The notes under the pieces: generated by a model | Databases searched by the model: none | The model's input: the letters and a program-made list of their open reading frames with translations, nothing else | Told to the model about the DNA's origin: nothing | Made by a program: the position numbers and the translations under genes | Origin: Aldrovandia affinis | Taxonomy: Eukaryota > Chordata > Actinopteri > Notacanthiformes > Halosauridae | DNA length: 64,000 nt | Reading direction: 5' to 3' | Assembly (NCBI GenBank): GCA_029706075.1 | Contig: JAINUG010000114.1 | Coordinates: 1,984,001-2,048,000 of the forward strand | Shown: positions 43,132-53,879 of the stretch, piece by piece | Numbering within the stretch: position 1 is the first letter of the stretch | Layout: every line of letters starts with the position of its first letter

Positions 43132-46049
43132 AAAACAATTGATTTAATTTTGAATAAATGTATGCAGATTTTCTGCGTTTTAGAGTGCATTGGCTAAAGC
43201 AACTTATTTTTCGTTCAGTGATCCAACTTTTTTCCTTTATCTGCCCTACTTCTATGCGAGGGATTGCTGTCTTATGCACCAAAGCATAGCATAGTATAGA
43301 TTATAATCAACACATTTTACCATTTACTTGTGAAAATCCCATAAACCTTGTATATTTCTAAATGTCAGAGCTCACAGAGCCATAGGCATTGACAATCTAC
43401 ATATGAAGATTTCGCACACTCAGGTGTGGATTGATGTAACATGAAAAATGCCAAACAGCATAAAAAATCCCACCCCCACTTAGCAATCCTCTAAACAAAA
43501 ACTGCTGTAACGCTCCCAGTAAAACCTAATAACACAATTCAAGGTTCAACTCAGCATGAGAATGCTGACGAATTATGTTTCTGATTCTGAAAAACAAGAC
43601 TTGTTCGATTCTTGTAACATTGTTGCATTAAATTAAATCACATTAACAAAGAAGGAGGATGTTGCTTTATTCAGGTCAGGCCTTGAAAAGTCACACAATT
43701 AAAAGGCACACTTCATCTGCATAACAAAACCAGAAATATGTTTTTTAATATATCATGTTAATTTGTCACCTTTTCAATTAATCTGTCTGAGTTGATGTTT
43801 TGGATAACTGATCATATGAATACCATATGGTATAAAACTGAATTGTTAAAAATAAAAATAAAACCATCCACCATGGTATGAGGTTAACAATATAGTTGAT
43901 AAAAAGGAAAATGCACAAGTCTTTCATCTACATTTCAACCTCTCTTGGCATACAATGTATGAAGGAGAGAAACAAATGGATACAAACATTTTATAAACAT
44001 ATAGAAGTGTACACTGCTTTGGCATTTGCTGTCAGAGAGGGCAAATGTCAGCCAAAACACTACCTATTCCTGACAGGACTTCACCATGAAGTGTGAAAAC
44101 AGCAGTCCACCACTAGACAGTCACCCATGCTCTATTGTAAAATATGGGACTCTCCCCTGGGTGTCAGATATGACAGTGAGGGCAAGGCATATGACAGAAT
44201 GAGAAATGGGTGACACATTTGCCGGAACAATTCCAGGGTCAGCTGTACTCTAGGTTTGTGAAAATACAACATTGGCTCAGTCAGTAAAGGTGTAGGCCCT
44301 CGGGTGTAGGCTGGGCCCTATAGCCTAGACATAGCAGGTTCAAGGAACCCATGTCAGAATGGGTCGCATCTTCAACACGTATTCTAATTATGGCACCATA
44401 TAACCAAATATACAATAACAAACTAACTTTAACAGGGTTGGACAAGCGTACAGGATCTAACTAAGGAAAATGAAAGGCTTAAATAAAAATACACTAAGAG
44501 AGGAAAATGACTGTTAAATGAATAGGTAAGCTGCTTAACAAACCTTAACAAACCATATATAAACAAAGTCAGAAGGAAAACAGCTAAACATTAATCTAGC
44601 CCTACAACACAAAGGTAGCGGGATACAGCTTATAACCACAAGCTCTGAATGACAGAGAATAGGAAAAATAATAACAAAAAGGAAAAATTAGATGCTAATA
44701 AATAAACCTAACGGGTCCAAAATAATAAATGGCTAGGAGAGCGGACAGTCCATGGATCCCGGAGGTTTCAACTGGCTAAATTAGCTAAAGTTTCTTTGTT
44801 CCTATAGTTTTGAGTAGTATCTAAAAAGACGGGCTAAATTAAAAATCCAGCGAATCCAGGTGCGAGAATTTATAGGGATGATTAGAGCAACCCGCCTGTC
44901 CAAATCATCTGGTGGTGGTTGGGCCAGGCAACTTGTCCAAATCCTTTTGGGCCAGGTGCGCTCATTAGAAATCAAGTAGAAATAACTTATTGTACACTGG
45001 GTCCAGGGGCCTTATGGCATGGCATGGCATGGATGGCAGCAGGAGACCACACCAGAACATGTGGAGATGGCCTGTTGTTAATCAGGTGAGACTTGAGGAA
45101 GTGGTAACCGGCAGTCCGAATCCAAATCGATTATTAGTACAAAGTCCTATACCCATCGACTTGCACACAGTTATTGGTTAGGTTCAATGACAAAGTTAAT
45201 ATATATTAAAACTTCAAAGTTGTTGCAATCCCACATTAGTCTCGTTCAGTCACTGGTCGGCTCCCTGGTATCCTAATGGCGACCAATGCTGATTGGTTGT
45301 GCAAGTGAAGGATGTATCCCATGGTTGATGCCTGCTGGGCTCCAAATTGTCTCTAGACAATCATTCTCCTCTTTGTCTCTGACCAAGATCCCCATGTGTG
45401 TTGCATGACTCTGAATGGGAGTCCACAGCAGTGGGAGAGAATTTTCTTTAAATCAACTGGTGTAGAATGGGTTTCAGTTGGTTATGGTTCTTTGAGTTAA
45501 CACAACATTAGGTCCAAGCAGCAATGCACGAGATGCCCACAAACTGCCACTACCTTTCCTTCTATCAGTGCTTATTCCCCTGTAGCTGTGTGGAAAATAA
45601 TCACTGGCTTGCAGGGAAGTACATTAGAGGTGTGCATGTGTACATGTAACGTGGATTTGGCTCATCTGCATATCATTAAAGTTGAGCATGATTAGACATC
45701 ACCCAGTATCACCACCAGTAGAGGTTTCTATAAGACAACAGGGCTTCACCTAAAAATAAACAGACAAAAAAACATCCCATAATACAAATATCCCATAAAA
45801 CACTTTTTTCAATGCCTAAGTATCATCACAACGACTATTTCCTCTGTAAATCAAGCTGCGGTCACGGGGAGAACATGCAAACTCCACACAGAAAGGCTCC
45901 GGCTGAGGTTGTAATTTCTTTAATACATTCTCCATTTTTTTCATGAAAACACTATTTTGATAGGTTAGAATGTGTATCTTTCATTATATATGATTGGTTT
46001 ATGACTAGAGGGCTGGGAGCTAGCTACTACTACTAATATCATATATATA
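43132..46049. other. intergenic with small repeats
   Basis: 43590-43740 matches 60535-60690. At 45862-45905, ACGGGGAGAACATGCAAACT followed by CCACACAGAAAGG is a fragment of a very common fish repeat (minus). Otherwise nothing. Confidence 0.5.
43590..43740 (+). repeat. dispersed repeat, copy 1 (copy 2 at 60535-60690)
   Basis: Shares GATTCTTGTA, CACATTAACAAAGAAGGAGG, ATGTTGCTTTATT and GGCACACTTCATCTG with the other copy, in the same order and orientation. No family recognised. Confidence 0.7.
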
Positions 46050-46415
46050 TTTTTTAATAAATTTATTTCTAATTTTTTCCCGTTTTTCTCCCAATTTAGT
46101 TGCCAATTATACCCTCTATTTATTTCAATTCCCCACCCCCACGAGTCCGCCGCCCGTCCTCCAGGAGCGAGACACACATTCCTGGCCGATTGTTCCCGCC
46201 TTTTCCGAGATGGAAATTCTTCCACGGACACCTTTTACCTTCTCCTCGACGGACTCATGCCAGCTCACCCTCCCCCCTTCCCCGGAGGCGCACATCCAAA
46301 TGCTGCCTCCGATCGGGGCTGACGACCAGGGCCGGTCTGGTAGAGACACGGGTTTCGAACCGTGTCCCTGACAGGCAGCGCACACCACACCAAAGTGTGG
46401 CGCGTTAGACCGCTA
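46050..46415 (-). mobile_element. tRNA-derived SINE, abutting LTR C
   Basis: Minus-strand head GTAGCGGTCTAACGCGCCAC, B box CGGTTCGAAACCC, then CTACCAGACCGGCCCTGG and GAGGCAGCATTTGG; tail AGAGGGTATAATTGGCAAC. The head joins the LTR end directly at 46415/46416. Confidence 0.8.
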
Positions 46416-47165
46416 CGGTGATAGGCACCACTCGCAGAACCCCAGGGGATCAATAAGTTAAACTGTACTGCCCTACAGTCTAACCACTAGCTCTGATAAA
46501 CAGAGAAATAGGGAAGGGACGAACAAAAGGGAGGAACGGAAAATATCACCCAACGGATGGTTAAGTGTCACACTGACACAAACAAAAGAAATGAAGAAAA
46601 TTCCACAGAGTTAATAAGGTGAGGGTTGCAAAAACAACAAACAACGACAAACAAAATACCTTATACAATTTCTATTCAGAAAACAAAACACACGGTGGTA
46701 GAAATACGTCCACCGGGTTACCAAATGGTAATAGAAAACAAACAACTAAACCAAAGACACAGAGTGTCCGAAAATGAAAAAGGGGCTAGTAGAGCCAAAA
46801 GAACAAGAATGTAACCCAAAACACAGTCGAACCGACTGAACAAAAGAAACCAAACGGAAGCTCCTAATAGAGAGCAAGGTTCCTATAGAAAGTACAATAA
46901 AGATGTTCTTATTTGGATATGGTTTCGGACAGAGTCTTTTCTACAGTAACCCTACGGTCTAACCCTACGTTCTAACAGGGAGCGATGCTAGGCGATGCTA
47001 GGCGAATAAATTGCCCAGTGGGCGTTCACCGCGCTTGACTGGCGTCCTCAAAAATGCTTCCGACGTGCTTACAATTTTTTGGCATCGTAAACGAATAGTT
47101 CATCATCGGTTTTGAGAATCTGTATTGGAAATAGTAGTTGGCTAGCAGTATTGTTTCCTTCAATT

Positions 47166-47306
47166 ATGAACGATAAACTGAAACGCAGAAGGCTTTTAGT
47201 AATTGCGGCTTTGTACTTGCGCTGCAAACGCCGGAGGTCCCGTGTGTGGGTCCACAGAATTTTGCAGACCCGCCGGCAGCACAAAGAGACATTAGCAATA
47301 CAATAG
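47166..47306 (+). pseudogene. Harbinger transposase N-terminus (inner copy)
   Basis: ATG at 47166 gives MNDKLKRRRLLVIAALYLRC, then RRRSRVWVHRILQTRRQHKE. The R.VWVH.I...R...(G/E) stretch is the conserved N-terminal landmark of HARBI1/Harbinger nucleases. It ends at TAG soon after, and the nuclease core is deleted. An upstream in-frame ATG at 47112 exists, but the paralogous copy at 49286 starts at the equivalent of 47166. Confidence 0.75.
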
Positions 47307-48304
47307 AGTGAATAAATCACACACTAGAGTATTCTAGAGCCATTGAGTTGGGAGAAATACATTCAGACGAACTCGGCTGAGTCCAGAGTGCTTGCTGATA
47401 TTCTTGTATTACCCGTCATTTACTTTGTCACTGTCGCTAACGAAATAAAACCTTCATCAAGATCAGAGCGCTGCCATATTTCTTACAATATTCATATTTA
47501 GAACCATCCCTATTCAAATGTCACATACAGCCACTGTATAGCAACAACTAGTTGACCCATGTCCCCAATATTATATAATAAATAGGATGACTTGAAACTT
47601 TAAAAAAAAAGTCTTTATTGTTTTGCAATGTAAAACACAACCATTTATAGACCATTCCAAATACACATCTCTGTTTCAGCCTCAGAAGAACAAAGCCGAA
47701 AAGAGTATTCTTTAACAAATAAATAACAAACATCAACTGGAAAAACATTTTTATATTACTGTATGTTTAGTCATGAACACTTTATTCAGTCATTGATATA
47801 CTATAACTTCACCATCTTTTTACAGTACACCATGACAGAAGTATTTATCTATACAGGTAGGAGCATATCAGATCAACATGTCATAGAGAGAAGAGGGGAT
47901 TATGGCGTTACACTGTACTGAAATGCATTGAGGGAAAGGAAAGCAGCTAGCTAGCGCAGGCTAGATTTGTTACACTGTATGATCAGCTGTCTTTATATTA
48001 AATATTTTCTACCTAGCCTACCATGTCTACGTCTTTTCCGTTTCTTTTGTTTTAATCACAAGTAGCTAGCTAGCTAATTTGATAAATCTACATAGCTCAG
48101 TTATGGTATATAATTATTAACACATCGTTATTGTAATATGGGTGCTAGCTAGCTTAGCTGCGCTGGTATATGATATCCAAAACCATGTGCGACGGAATAA
48201 ACTGTGCATAACTTTGCCTGGCTAAATAAAGGTTAAATAAATACAATAAATAACGTTTTACTATCATACAATCTATTCCAAACACGTTGCTGCAATGGTT
48301 TTGG

Positions 48305-48595
48305 CTAATTACAAGACCCTCCGTCACTCGCGTATGCCTCTATAGCCGCATCTATAACGTTACCAATTAATAAAAAGGAATTGACTTGAATTGAAAACTG
48401 ACCAGGGAAACAAACAAACAACTGCTGCCACCGCTGTCCAGTCATTTCATTTTTTTTTTTTGTCCCTGTACTCCTGCAGGAAACATTGTACAGTATGGGA
48501 GTATTGCAGACCGCTGCTATCAGTTTTCCTCCATGTTGAAGTGTCGGAACGATGTCGGTTTTGTGTTGGTTTTCACGTGGAAGGTAAAACAGCAA
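48305..48595 (-). pseudogene. Harbinger accessory MADF/Myb-like protein, N-terminal part (inner copy)
   Basis: Frame reads GGKLIAAVCNTPILYNVSCR, then STGTKKKNEMTGQRWQQLF. It corresponds to the first helices of a MADF/Myb-like DNA-binding domain (EKLI.AV...P.LY...........AW..V), the second protein of Harbinger elements that escorts the transposase to the ends. The frame is disturbed after KKKNE, and the rest of the protein is absent. Confidence 0.6.
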
Positions 48596-49031
48596 GACAT
48601 TAATTTGATTGCTCTTACCGGGCGCTTTCCGGAAAGTTCAGAAATTTGAACTTTTCTGGGACACAAACGCCGATTAATCGAAATAGGACCTGTTGGCCAC
48701 AGTCGCGGGAGTCGCACACTCTCATAGAGAATCAATGCATTTCCCACAACTCGTTGCCGAATCGCTCCCTGTTAGAACGTAGGGTTACAGCGGGCGATTC
48801 GGCAACTAGTTGCCGGAAATGCATTGATTCTCTATGAGAGTGAGCGACTTCCGGTGCCTGACCCATTGCCCGATTTGTGGGCGTTTCGGTGTCCCAGAAA
48901 AGTAGAAAATTCTGAACTTTCTGGCAATGTTGCCCGGTAAGAGCCAATCAAATTCATGTCTTGCTCTTTTTACCTTCCACGCAGAAACCAACACAACACC
49001 GAAATTTTGTTCCTAGTTCTGACACTTCAAC

Positions 49032-49112
49032 ATGAGTGAGGAGAAACTGTTAACAGCGGTCTGCAGTACCCATACTTTATTTAATCCTAAAAGCATAAAT
49101 ATTTATAGCTAG
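49032..49112 (+). pseudogene. Harbinger MADF-like protein start (outer copy)
   Basis: ATG at 49032 gives MSEEKLLTAVCSTHTLFN and a stop after 26 codons. Paralogue of the minus-strand frame ending at 48305. Only the first helix survives before the deletion point. Confidence 0.6.
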
Positions 49113-49166
49113 CTAAACTTATATGGCCTACATACATCTTATTTAATGTTTGTGTTGGTTAAAAGG

Positions 49167-49286
49167 CTATTTTTTATCGCATGGGTACGTTTGGAAAACG
49201 CACCGGAGAGAAATTGCGAGCTGTTTCCAGCACAAGTATATGGCTGTAATTGCAAAAAGCCTTCTGAGTTTGAGTTTGCGGTTCAT
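49167..49286 (-). pseudogene. Harbinger transposase N-terminus (outer copy)
   Basis: ATG at 49286 gives MNRKLKLRRLFAITAIYLCW, parallel to the inner copy, then diverges after the Trp at the deletion point and stops after 39 codons. Confidence 0.6.
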
Positions 49287-49867
49287 AATTGAAGGAAACA
49301 ATACTGCTAGCCAACTAATATTTACAATAAAGATTCTCAAAATCTATGATGAACTATTCGTTTACCATGCCAAAAAATTGTAAGCACGTTGGAAGCATTT
49401 TTGAGGAAGCCAGTCAAGCGTGGTGAACGCCCACTGGGCAATTTATTGCCTAGTATTGCCCCCTGTTAGACCGTAGGGTAAGTCTTTATGTTACGTCTTT
49501 AAAAAGACACAACTACCTTACCGGCTAAATCGCAAAGATGGCTTACGATTTCGCCCCGATCAAACTACAGGTGCGGGTTTAAATAGGAAGGTGATTACTA
49601 ATTGAACCCCACCTGTGCACCTCCCACAAGGAAGGCGCACAGGTGTCTGAGTCTGAGTCTGGGGAAAAACCATGACAGTATCAGAGGTAAAACAAACTAA
49701 ACAGCTAGCTGTAGATTAACTGTTAGATAGATAAGGGCAGCTAGCTGTGGCAGCTACAGGGAACAAACTTGGGTTGTAATGTTAGCCAAAAGAGCAATCC
49801 ATCTGTAAATGCATCGTACTAGCTAGCTACATTTAGTTGTCTGTTTATATACGTTTTTTGTATGTTT

Positions 49868-50233
49868 TTATTTTTTGAAATTTTTCTCCAATTTTTTTAG
49901 CCAATTTATACCCTCTATTTTATTTTCATTTTCCCCACCCTCATGAGTCCGCCGCCCGTCCTCCGGGAACGAGATTCGTATTCCTGGACCTATTTCCCCG
50001 CCTTCTTTCGAGACGGAGATCTTCCACGGACTCCATTAACCTTCTCCTCGGCGGACTCGTGCCGGCTCTCGCTCCCCCCTTCCCCGGAGGCGGACAGCCA
50101 AATGCCGCCTCCGATCGGGCTGACGACCAGGGCCGGTCTGGTAGAAACGCGGGTTTCGATCCGCGTCTCTGACGGGCAGCGCACACCGCTCCAAAGCACG
50201 GTGCACTAGACCGCTGGGCCATCAGCCAGCCCT
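49868..50233 (-). mobile_element. tRNA-derived SINE
   Basis: Minus-strand head GATGGCCCAGCGGTCTAGTG (A box), B box GGATCGAAACCCGCG, body CCAGACCGGCCCTGGTCG, GGCGGCATTTGGCTGTCCGC; tail TATAAATTGGCTAAAAAAATTGG. The best-preserved member of this family here. Confidence 0.82.
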
Positions 50234-50450
50234 TAATATAGTTTTTGATAACTGATATGCACTTATCAATATTTGTGATTGGAATCAGAAGTAAAACTAA
50301 CTAAACAGCCAGCTATTTAGATTAGCTGGTTAGATAGATAGGCTAACTCTCTAGCTGAGGCAGCTCTAGGGAAAAGCTTTGATTACGCTTTTGGCTAACA
50401 TTACAACCTGTCTGCCACTGCATCCTACTAGCTAGCTACATTTAGGCACC

Positions 50451-50455
<5 letters not shown>

Positions 50456-50487
<32 letters not shown>
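50456..50487. repeat. (TA)n microsatellite
   Basis: About 16 TA units just upstream of the gypsy gag. Confidence 0.9.
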
Positions 50488-50489
<2 letters not shown>

Positions 50490-50526
50490 TTATAGAAATG
50501 GTAAGCCTTCTGATTGTCTGAGATGA

Positions 50527-51132
50527 ATGAAAAATCCATCTGATACTATGACTAGCAGAAAGTATTTTGAAAACATGGATCACTTAATTCAACAGCAAAG
50601 TGTCACGCAGGACAATCAGGCTGGTATCATCTCTTCCCTCCAAGATTTGGCGGGCATGATTAAGGCAATGATCGACAGCCGTTCCCAATCAGCGACGGGA
50701 TTCTCCGGTCAGAACCCGTTGGTAATTCCTCGATTAGGCACACCGGGTGTGGACGTATCACGTGAAGCCAAGATTCAGCTTCCTCCTCGTTTTAGCGGTG
50801 AGTCTGGAAAGTGTAGAGGGTTTTTAGCACAATGCCAAATAGTTTTTCAGACACAACCCTCTAGATATGGCTCAGAGGAGTCACGAGTAGCAATCTTTAT
50901 TGACGGGTGATGCCCTCGAGTGGGTGGTGCCACTAATACGTTCCCAAGCCCCTGTGTTGACAGACTCTCTGGGTTTTATGGAAAAGATGGAGTTGGTTTT
51001 TGACCATGAACTTCACGACCGAGAGTCTGCTATGAGGTTGACGCGCATGCGCCAAGGTAACCAAAGTGTTGCCGAATTTTCTATTTCTTTCCGAACTCTG
51101 GCGGGGGTTACCGATTGGTCCGAGAGCCCTAA
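50527..51132 (+). pseudogene. gypsy gag, N-terminal part
   Basis: From about 50527: DNQAGIISSLQDLAGMIKAM, then IQLPPRFSGESGKCRGFLAQ and IVFQTQPSRYGSEESRVAIF. A one-base frame change near 50900 leads to LTGDALEWVVPLI and RESAMRLTRMRQGNQSVAEF, ending at WSESPN where the solo LTR begins. The PPRFSG...C.GFL.QC...F..QP..........V......L.G.AL.W pattern is the retrotransposon gag (capsid) domain of this gypsy group. Confidence 0.85.
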
Positions 51133-52395
51133 TGTTGTAGAATTGGAACGCTGCCCCAAAACAGCACAATCGTCAGAGTCTGAGGTAAATACGGTTTATT
51201 GTATATAACACAAGTTTAGATACAACAACCTGGCTGAATTTGCGCAAAAACAGTTGCCCCCCTCTCACGTGCACACATTTTTAATCTCCTCAATTCCTCC
51301 TTGGAGGTTGGCCACCACGCCCCCCTGGCTCAACCCCTCCCCCTGACTTCGTAGAGGCCCATCCTTCTGAGGCCCCTTCAACTTCGCCTTTTTCATTCTT
51401 TCCCCATTTAACAGATTAATAAAAGGATAAACAGACATAGCCAAATCTTGAGCAAACATACATAGATTTAGGTAGAAATGACCAGCCTTGGGCTGGCATA
51501 CACGGCCCTAAACAAATATAACCAACCTTGAGCTGCCCCAACTGTGTATTATGCCTTTGCTTAAATTGTTTAACTTAATAACAGCTTTATTAATACAGGA
51601 ATACATTTTTGCCCCATGCTTTATTCAATGGCCTAATGCCAGTGATCTATAATTTTAATATGCTTGTTATGCAGCCCAAAATGCTGGCAGTATATGTATA
51701 TACAGGATCTCTATTACAAAGTTAAACATTTAAAGTGTGGTGGAATTTAGCTCTGTCCCTCCCTGCTTAAGAGCAGCGCTTGGCCGGAGCCCATAAATTC
51801 AAATGATAGGAGCCCCGTCTTTTGACAGCCCCATCTGGGGGTTTGATTGATTAAATCATGAGTGGGGCACCGTCCAACTTCAAGTCTTGTGTCCGACTCC
51901 TTTCCCGCGCACATATTTTGTTAGACAGGAATAATTTACGACTGTACTAATGGGTCCGTGGATCTCCAACTCAGATTTACATTTGGTCTCCTCTCTGTGT
52001 TCATTGTATTTAAGGCCTGTGATCTGTGCCGCCTGCTCGTGTTTTACGGCCTCAACGTGTCACTTTACCTTATCTACAGACACTATTTATGTTTGTGTGA
52101 TCCTAAAACATCATGCTGGCGGTTATCTGCAGTTAGCCGGCCATACAACCCCCAGCCCCAAACAACCCCCTAGAATCACAGAGGCAGAATGTGGGGCCAA
52201 TGATCTCATACCCTTCAGCAGGCGCTTCTATCCAGAGAGGCCCACAACAGAGAGTACACGCATTCCACGGCGGTGTGGTCCCATTGCATTATACAGGAAT
52301 ATAATAATACAATGCTTCACCTGGGAATTGGCGTCTGAGTCACAAGTCCTGTTTCCTACCCCCTACTGTCCTATCTTCTCCAAAAATCCACCACA
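51133..52395 (+). mobile_element. solo-LTR-like insert in gag (1,263 bp) with CTAA duplication
   Basis: Ends TGTTGTAGAATTGG and CCACCACA, flanked by CTAA (51129-51132 and 52396-52399). Removing it rejoins gag in frame from SPN to MTFFTNAL. No long coding frame inside. Orientation is uncertain. Confidence 0.75.
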
Positions 52396-52400
52396 CTAAC

Positions 52401-53813
52401 ATGACGTTTTTTACTAACGCTCTATCCGATCCGGTGAGAGACGCTCTGGCAGCTATTGGTGTACCAGATTCATTTGATGAGTTAGTGACCACTGCTATAT
52501 GGATCGATAACCGTATTAGAGAGCGTGAGCGTGAGAAACAGGATAGAAAGCACCTGGTTTCGATAAAAGGGTTTTTGTCTCCATATTCAAAGGTTTTGGG
52601 CAAGCCAGACGAACCCATGGAGGTAGACAGTACTAGCCTTCGGGACCAGGCTGGAGAGGATGCTCGTATGAGCTGGTGTCGGTACTGCCGACGGAAGGGT
52701 CACACCAGGGAGAATTGTCCTAAACTTAAGGGGAAACAACTAGTCTCGCCAGCAGGTCGGAAGCCGGTAGCGAGACATCCGTCATCAGTCGTCCGAACCT
52801 TTATTCCAGTGGAGCTATCCTGGAAAAAACAAAACATAAAAATAAACGCCTTTCTCGATTCCGGGGCTGTAGATTGTTTTGTGGATTCCGGATGGGCCAA
52901 AAGAGTTAAATTACCGGTTCGGGTCCTTTCACAGCCCTGTGGTGTCGCAGCTCTTGACGGTCGCCCTCTTGGTTCCGGTAGCATTAAGGAGTCGACCGAG
53001 ACTGTGGTTATGCGTATCGCTTACGGGGAACACACCGAACGAATAAAGTTATTTTTGGTCGATTCTCCCACGTATCCATTAGTTCTTGGACACTCCTGGT
53101 TGATTAGACATAAACCACAGGTTACCTGGGGCAGCAACAGTAACACAATTTTACAATGGGGGGTTCAGTGCTCACGCGGTTGCTTACCTCTCATCCCCTC
53201 GTCGTCCGGTCTCGGTTGGTCGAATAACAGTGAGACCGACAAATCATTGTGCTGTTCGCCTAATCATGTCCCGTCCTCCGTGCATTCCAATGAGACAGAG
53301 AGAGAACTCGAATGGGATTCGCAGTGTGACTGGGGAGTCCCGCTTGAGGAGTCCACTGGGGAGGGGTTCGCCAACCGTCATCGACGGGCTGCTCCATCGT
53401 ATCGGGTGGGGCAACGGGTGTGTCTTTCGACACAGGGTCTGCCGTTACGGGTAGATTCCCGGAAACCCGCGCCGCGCTTTATTGGACCTTTTAAAATCAG
53501 TCGAAAGATTAACCCCGTCACCGTTCGCTTACAGCTCCCACAATCCATGCGGATTCATCCCATGTTCCATGTGTCCTGGCGTCTCCCAAGGTACCGCAGC
53601 CGCCGCCTCGTATCATTGGGGGTCATCCCGCTTACACGGTGCGGTATTTTGGCCTCGTGGCGAGTAGGCAGGGGTACTCAGTTCCTTGTGGACTGGGAGG
53701 GTTACGGCCCTGAGGAGCACAGTTGGGTCTCGTCCCGTCACATCTTGGATCCGTCTTTGATCCAGGATTTTCACCGGCGTGGGTCCGAAGGGTCATCAGG
53801 AGTCGTCCCTTAA
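52401..53813 (+). CDS. gag C-terminus - protease - integrase tail/chromodomain, one open frame after internal deletion
   Basis: 470 codons without a stop. Residues 1-45 finish the capsid domain ([20 protein letters not shown]). [14 protein letters not shown] at about 93-106 is a CCHC zinc knuckle. [19 protein letters not shown] at about 150 is the retropepsin active site, and [17 protein letters not shown] at about 230 its second block. Then, instead of RT, a short low-similarity linker leads to [18 protein letters not shown] at about 330, [20 protein letters not shown] and RIHPMFHVS (integrase C-terminal region), and [20 protein letters not shown] at about 430, a chromodomain. The missing RT-RNase H-integrase core would normally be near 900 codons. 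The listed ATG is only the first Met after the LTR insert; the real start is in gag upstream. Confidence 0.82.
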   Translation: MTFFTNALSDPVRDALAAIGVPDSFDELVTTAIWIDNRIREREREKQDRKHLVSIKGFLSPYSKVLGKPDEPMEVDSTSLRDQAGEDARMSWCRYCRRKGHTRENCPKLKGKQLVSPAGRKPVARHPSSVVRTFIPVELSWKKQNIKINAFLDSGAVDCFVDSGWAKRVKLPVRVLSQPCGVAALDGRPLGSGSIKESTETVVMRIAYGEHTERIKLFLVDSPTYPLVLGHSWLIRHKPQVTWGSNSNTILQWGVQCSRGCLPLIPSSSGLGWSNNSETDKSLCCSPNHVPSSVHSNETERELEWDSQCDWGVPLEESTGEGFANRHRRAAPSYRVGQRVCLSTQGLPLRVDSRKPAPRFIGPFKISRKINPVTVRLQLPQSMRIHPMFHVSWRLPRYRSRRLVSLGVIPLTRCGILASWRVGRGTQFLVDWEGYGPEEHSWVSSRHILDPSLIQDFHRRGSEGSSGVVP

Positions 53814-53879
53814 CCCCCTGAGGTCGACGGGGGCGGTGACGCTCCCAGCAGCAATAAAAGTATATTACTATTTCTAACT

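Larger units (their letters stand above)
46963..48784. mobile_element. inner PIF/Harbinger element, deletion derivative (1,822 bp)
   Basis: Ends CCCTACGTTCTAACAGGG and CCCTGTTAGAACGTAGGG. TAA precedes and TTA follows, next to CAGCGGG that continues the outer element's terminal repeat. Orientation is opposite to the outer copy: transposase start at left (plus), MADF gene at right (minus). Confidence 0.82.
46950..49478. mobile_element. outer PIF/Harbinger element, deletion derivative (about 0.7 kb without the nested copy)
   Basis: Ends CCCTACGGTC (46950) and GACCGTAGGG (49478) with TAA target duplications, the TWA type of Harbinger. Its own sequence is 46950-46962 plus 48785-49478. The left side carries the MADF gene start (plus), the right side the transposase start (minus). 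The inner copy sits in its left terminal repeat. Confidence 0.82.
46416..49677 (-). mobile_element. solo LTR, family C, interrupted by nested Harbinger elements
   Basis: Right end CCATGACA (49677) is the reverse of TGTCATGG. The left part, GGTGATAGGCACCACTCGCA, is the reverse of the LTR 3' end, with the last few bases missing at the SINE junction. The two LTR parts are 46416-46949 and 49479-49677; TAA (46947-46949 and 49479-49481) is duplicated around the Harbinger insert. Confidence 0.85.
50527..53850 (+). mobile_element. chromodomain Ty3/gypsy element lacking RT, RNase H and most of integrase
   Basis: Gag (split), zinc knuckle, protease and a C-terminal integrase/chromodomain piece follow each other on the plus strand. 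A 1,263-bp solo LTR interrupts gag. LTRs of this element were not clearly identified; GGGGGCGGTGACGCTCC near 53833 may be the polypurine run and start of a truncated 3' LTR. Confidence 0.8.
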
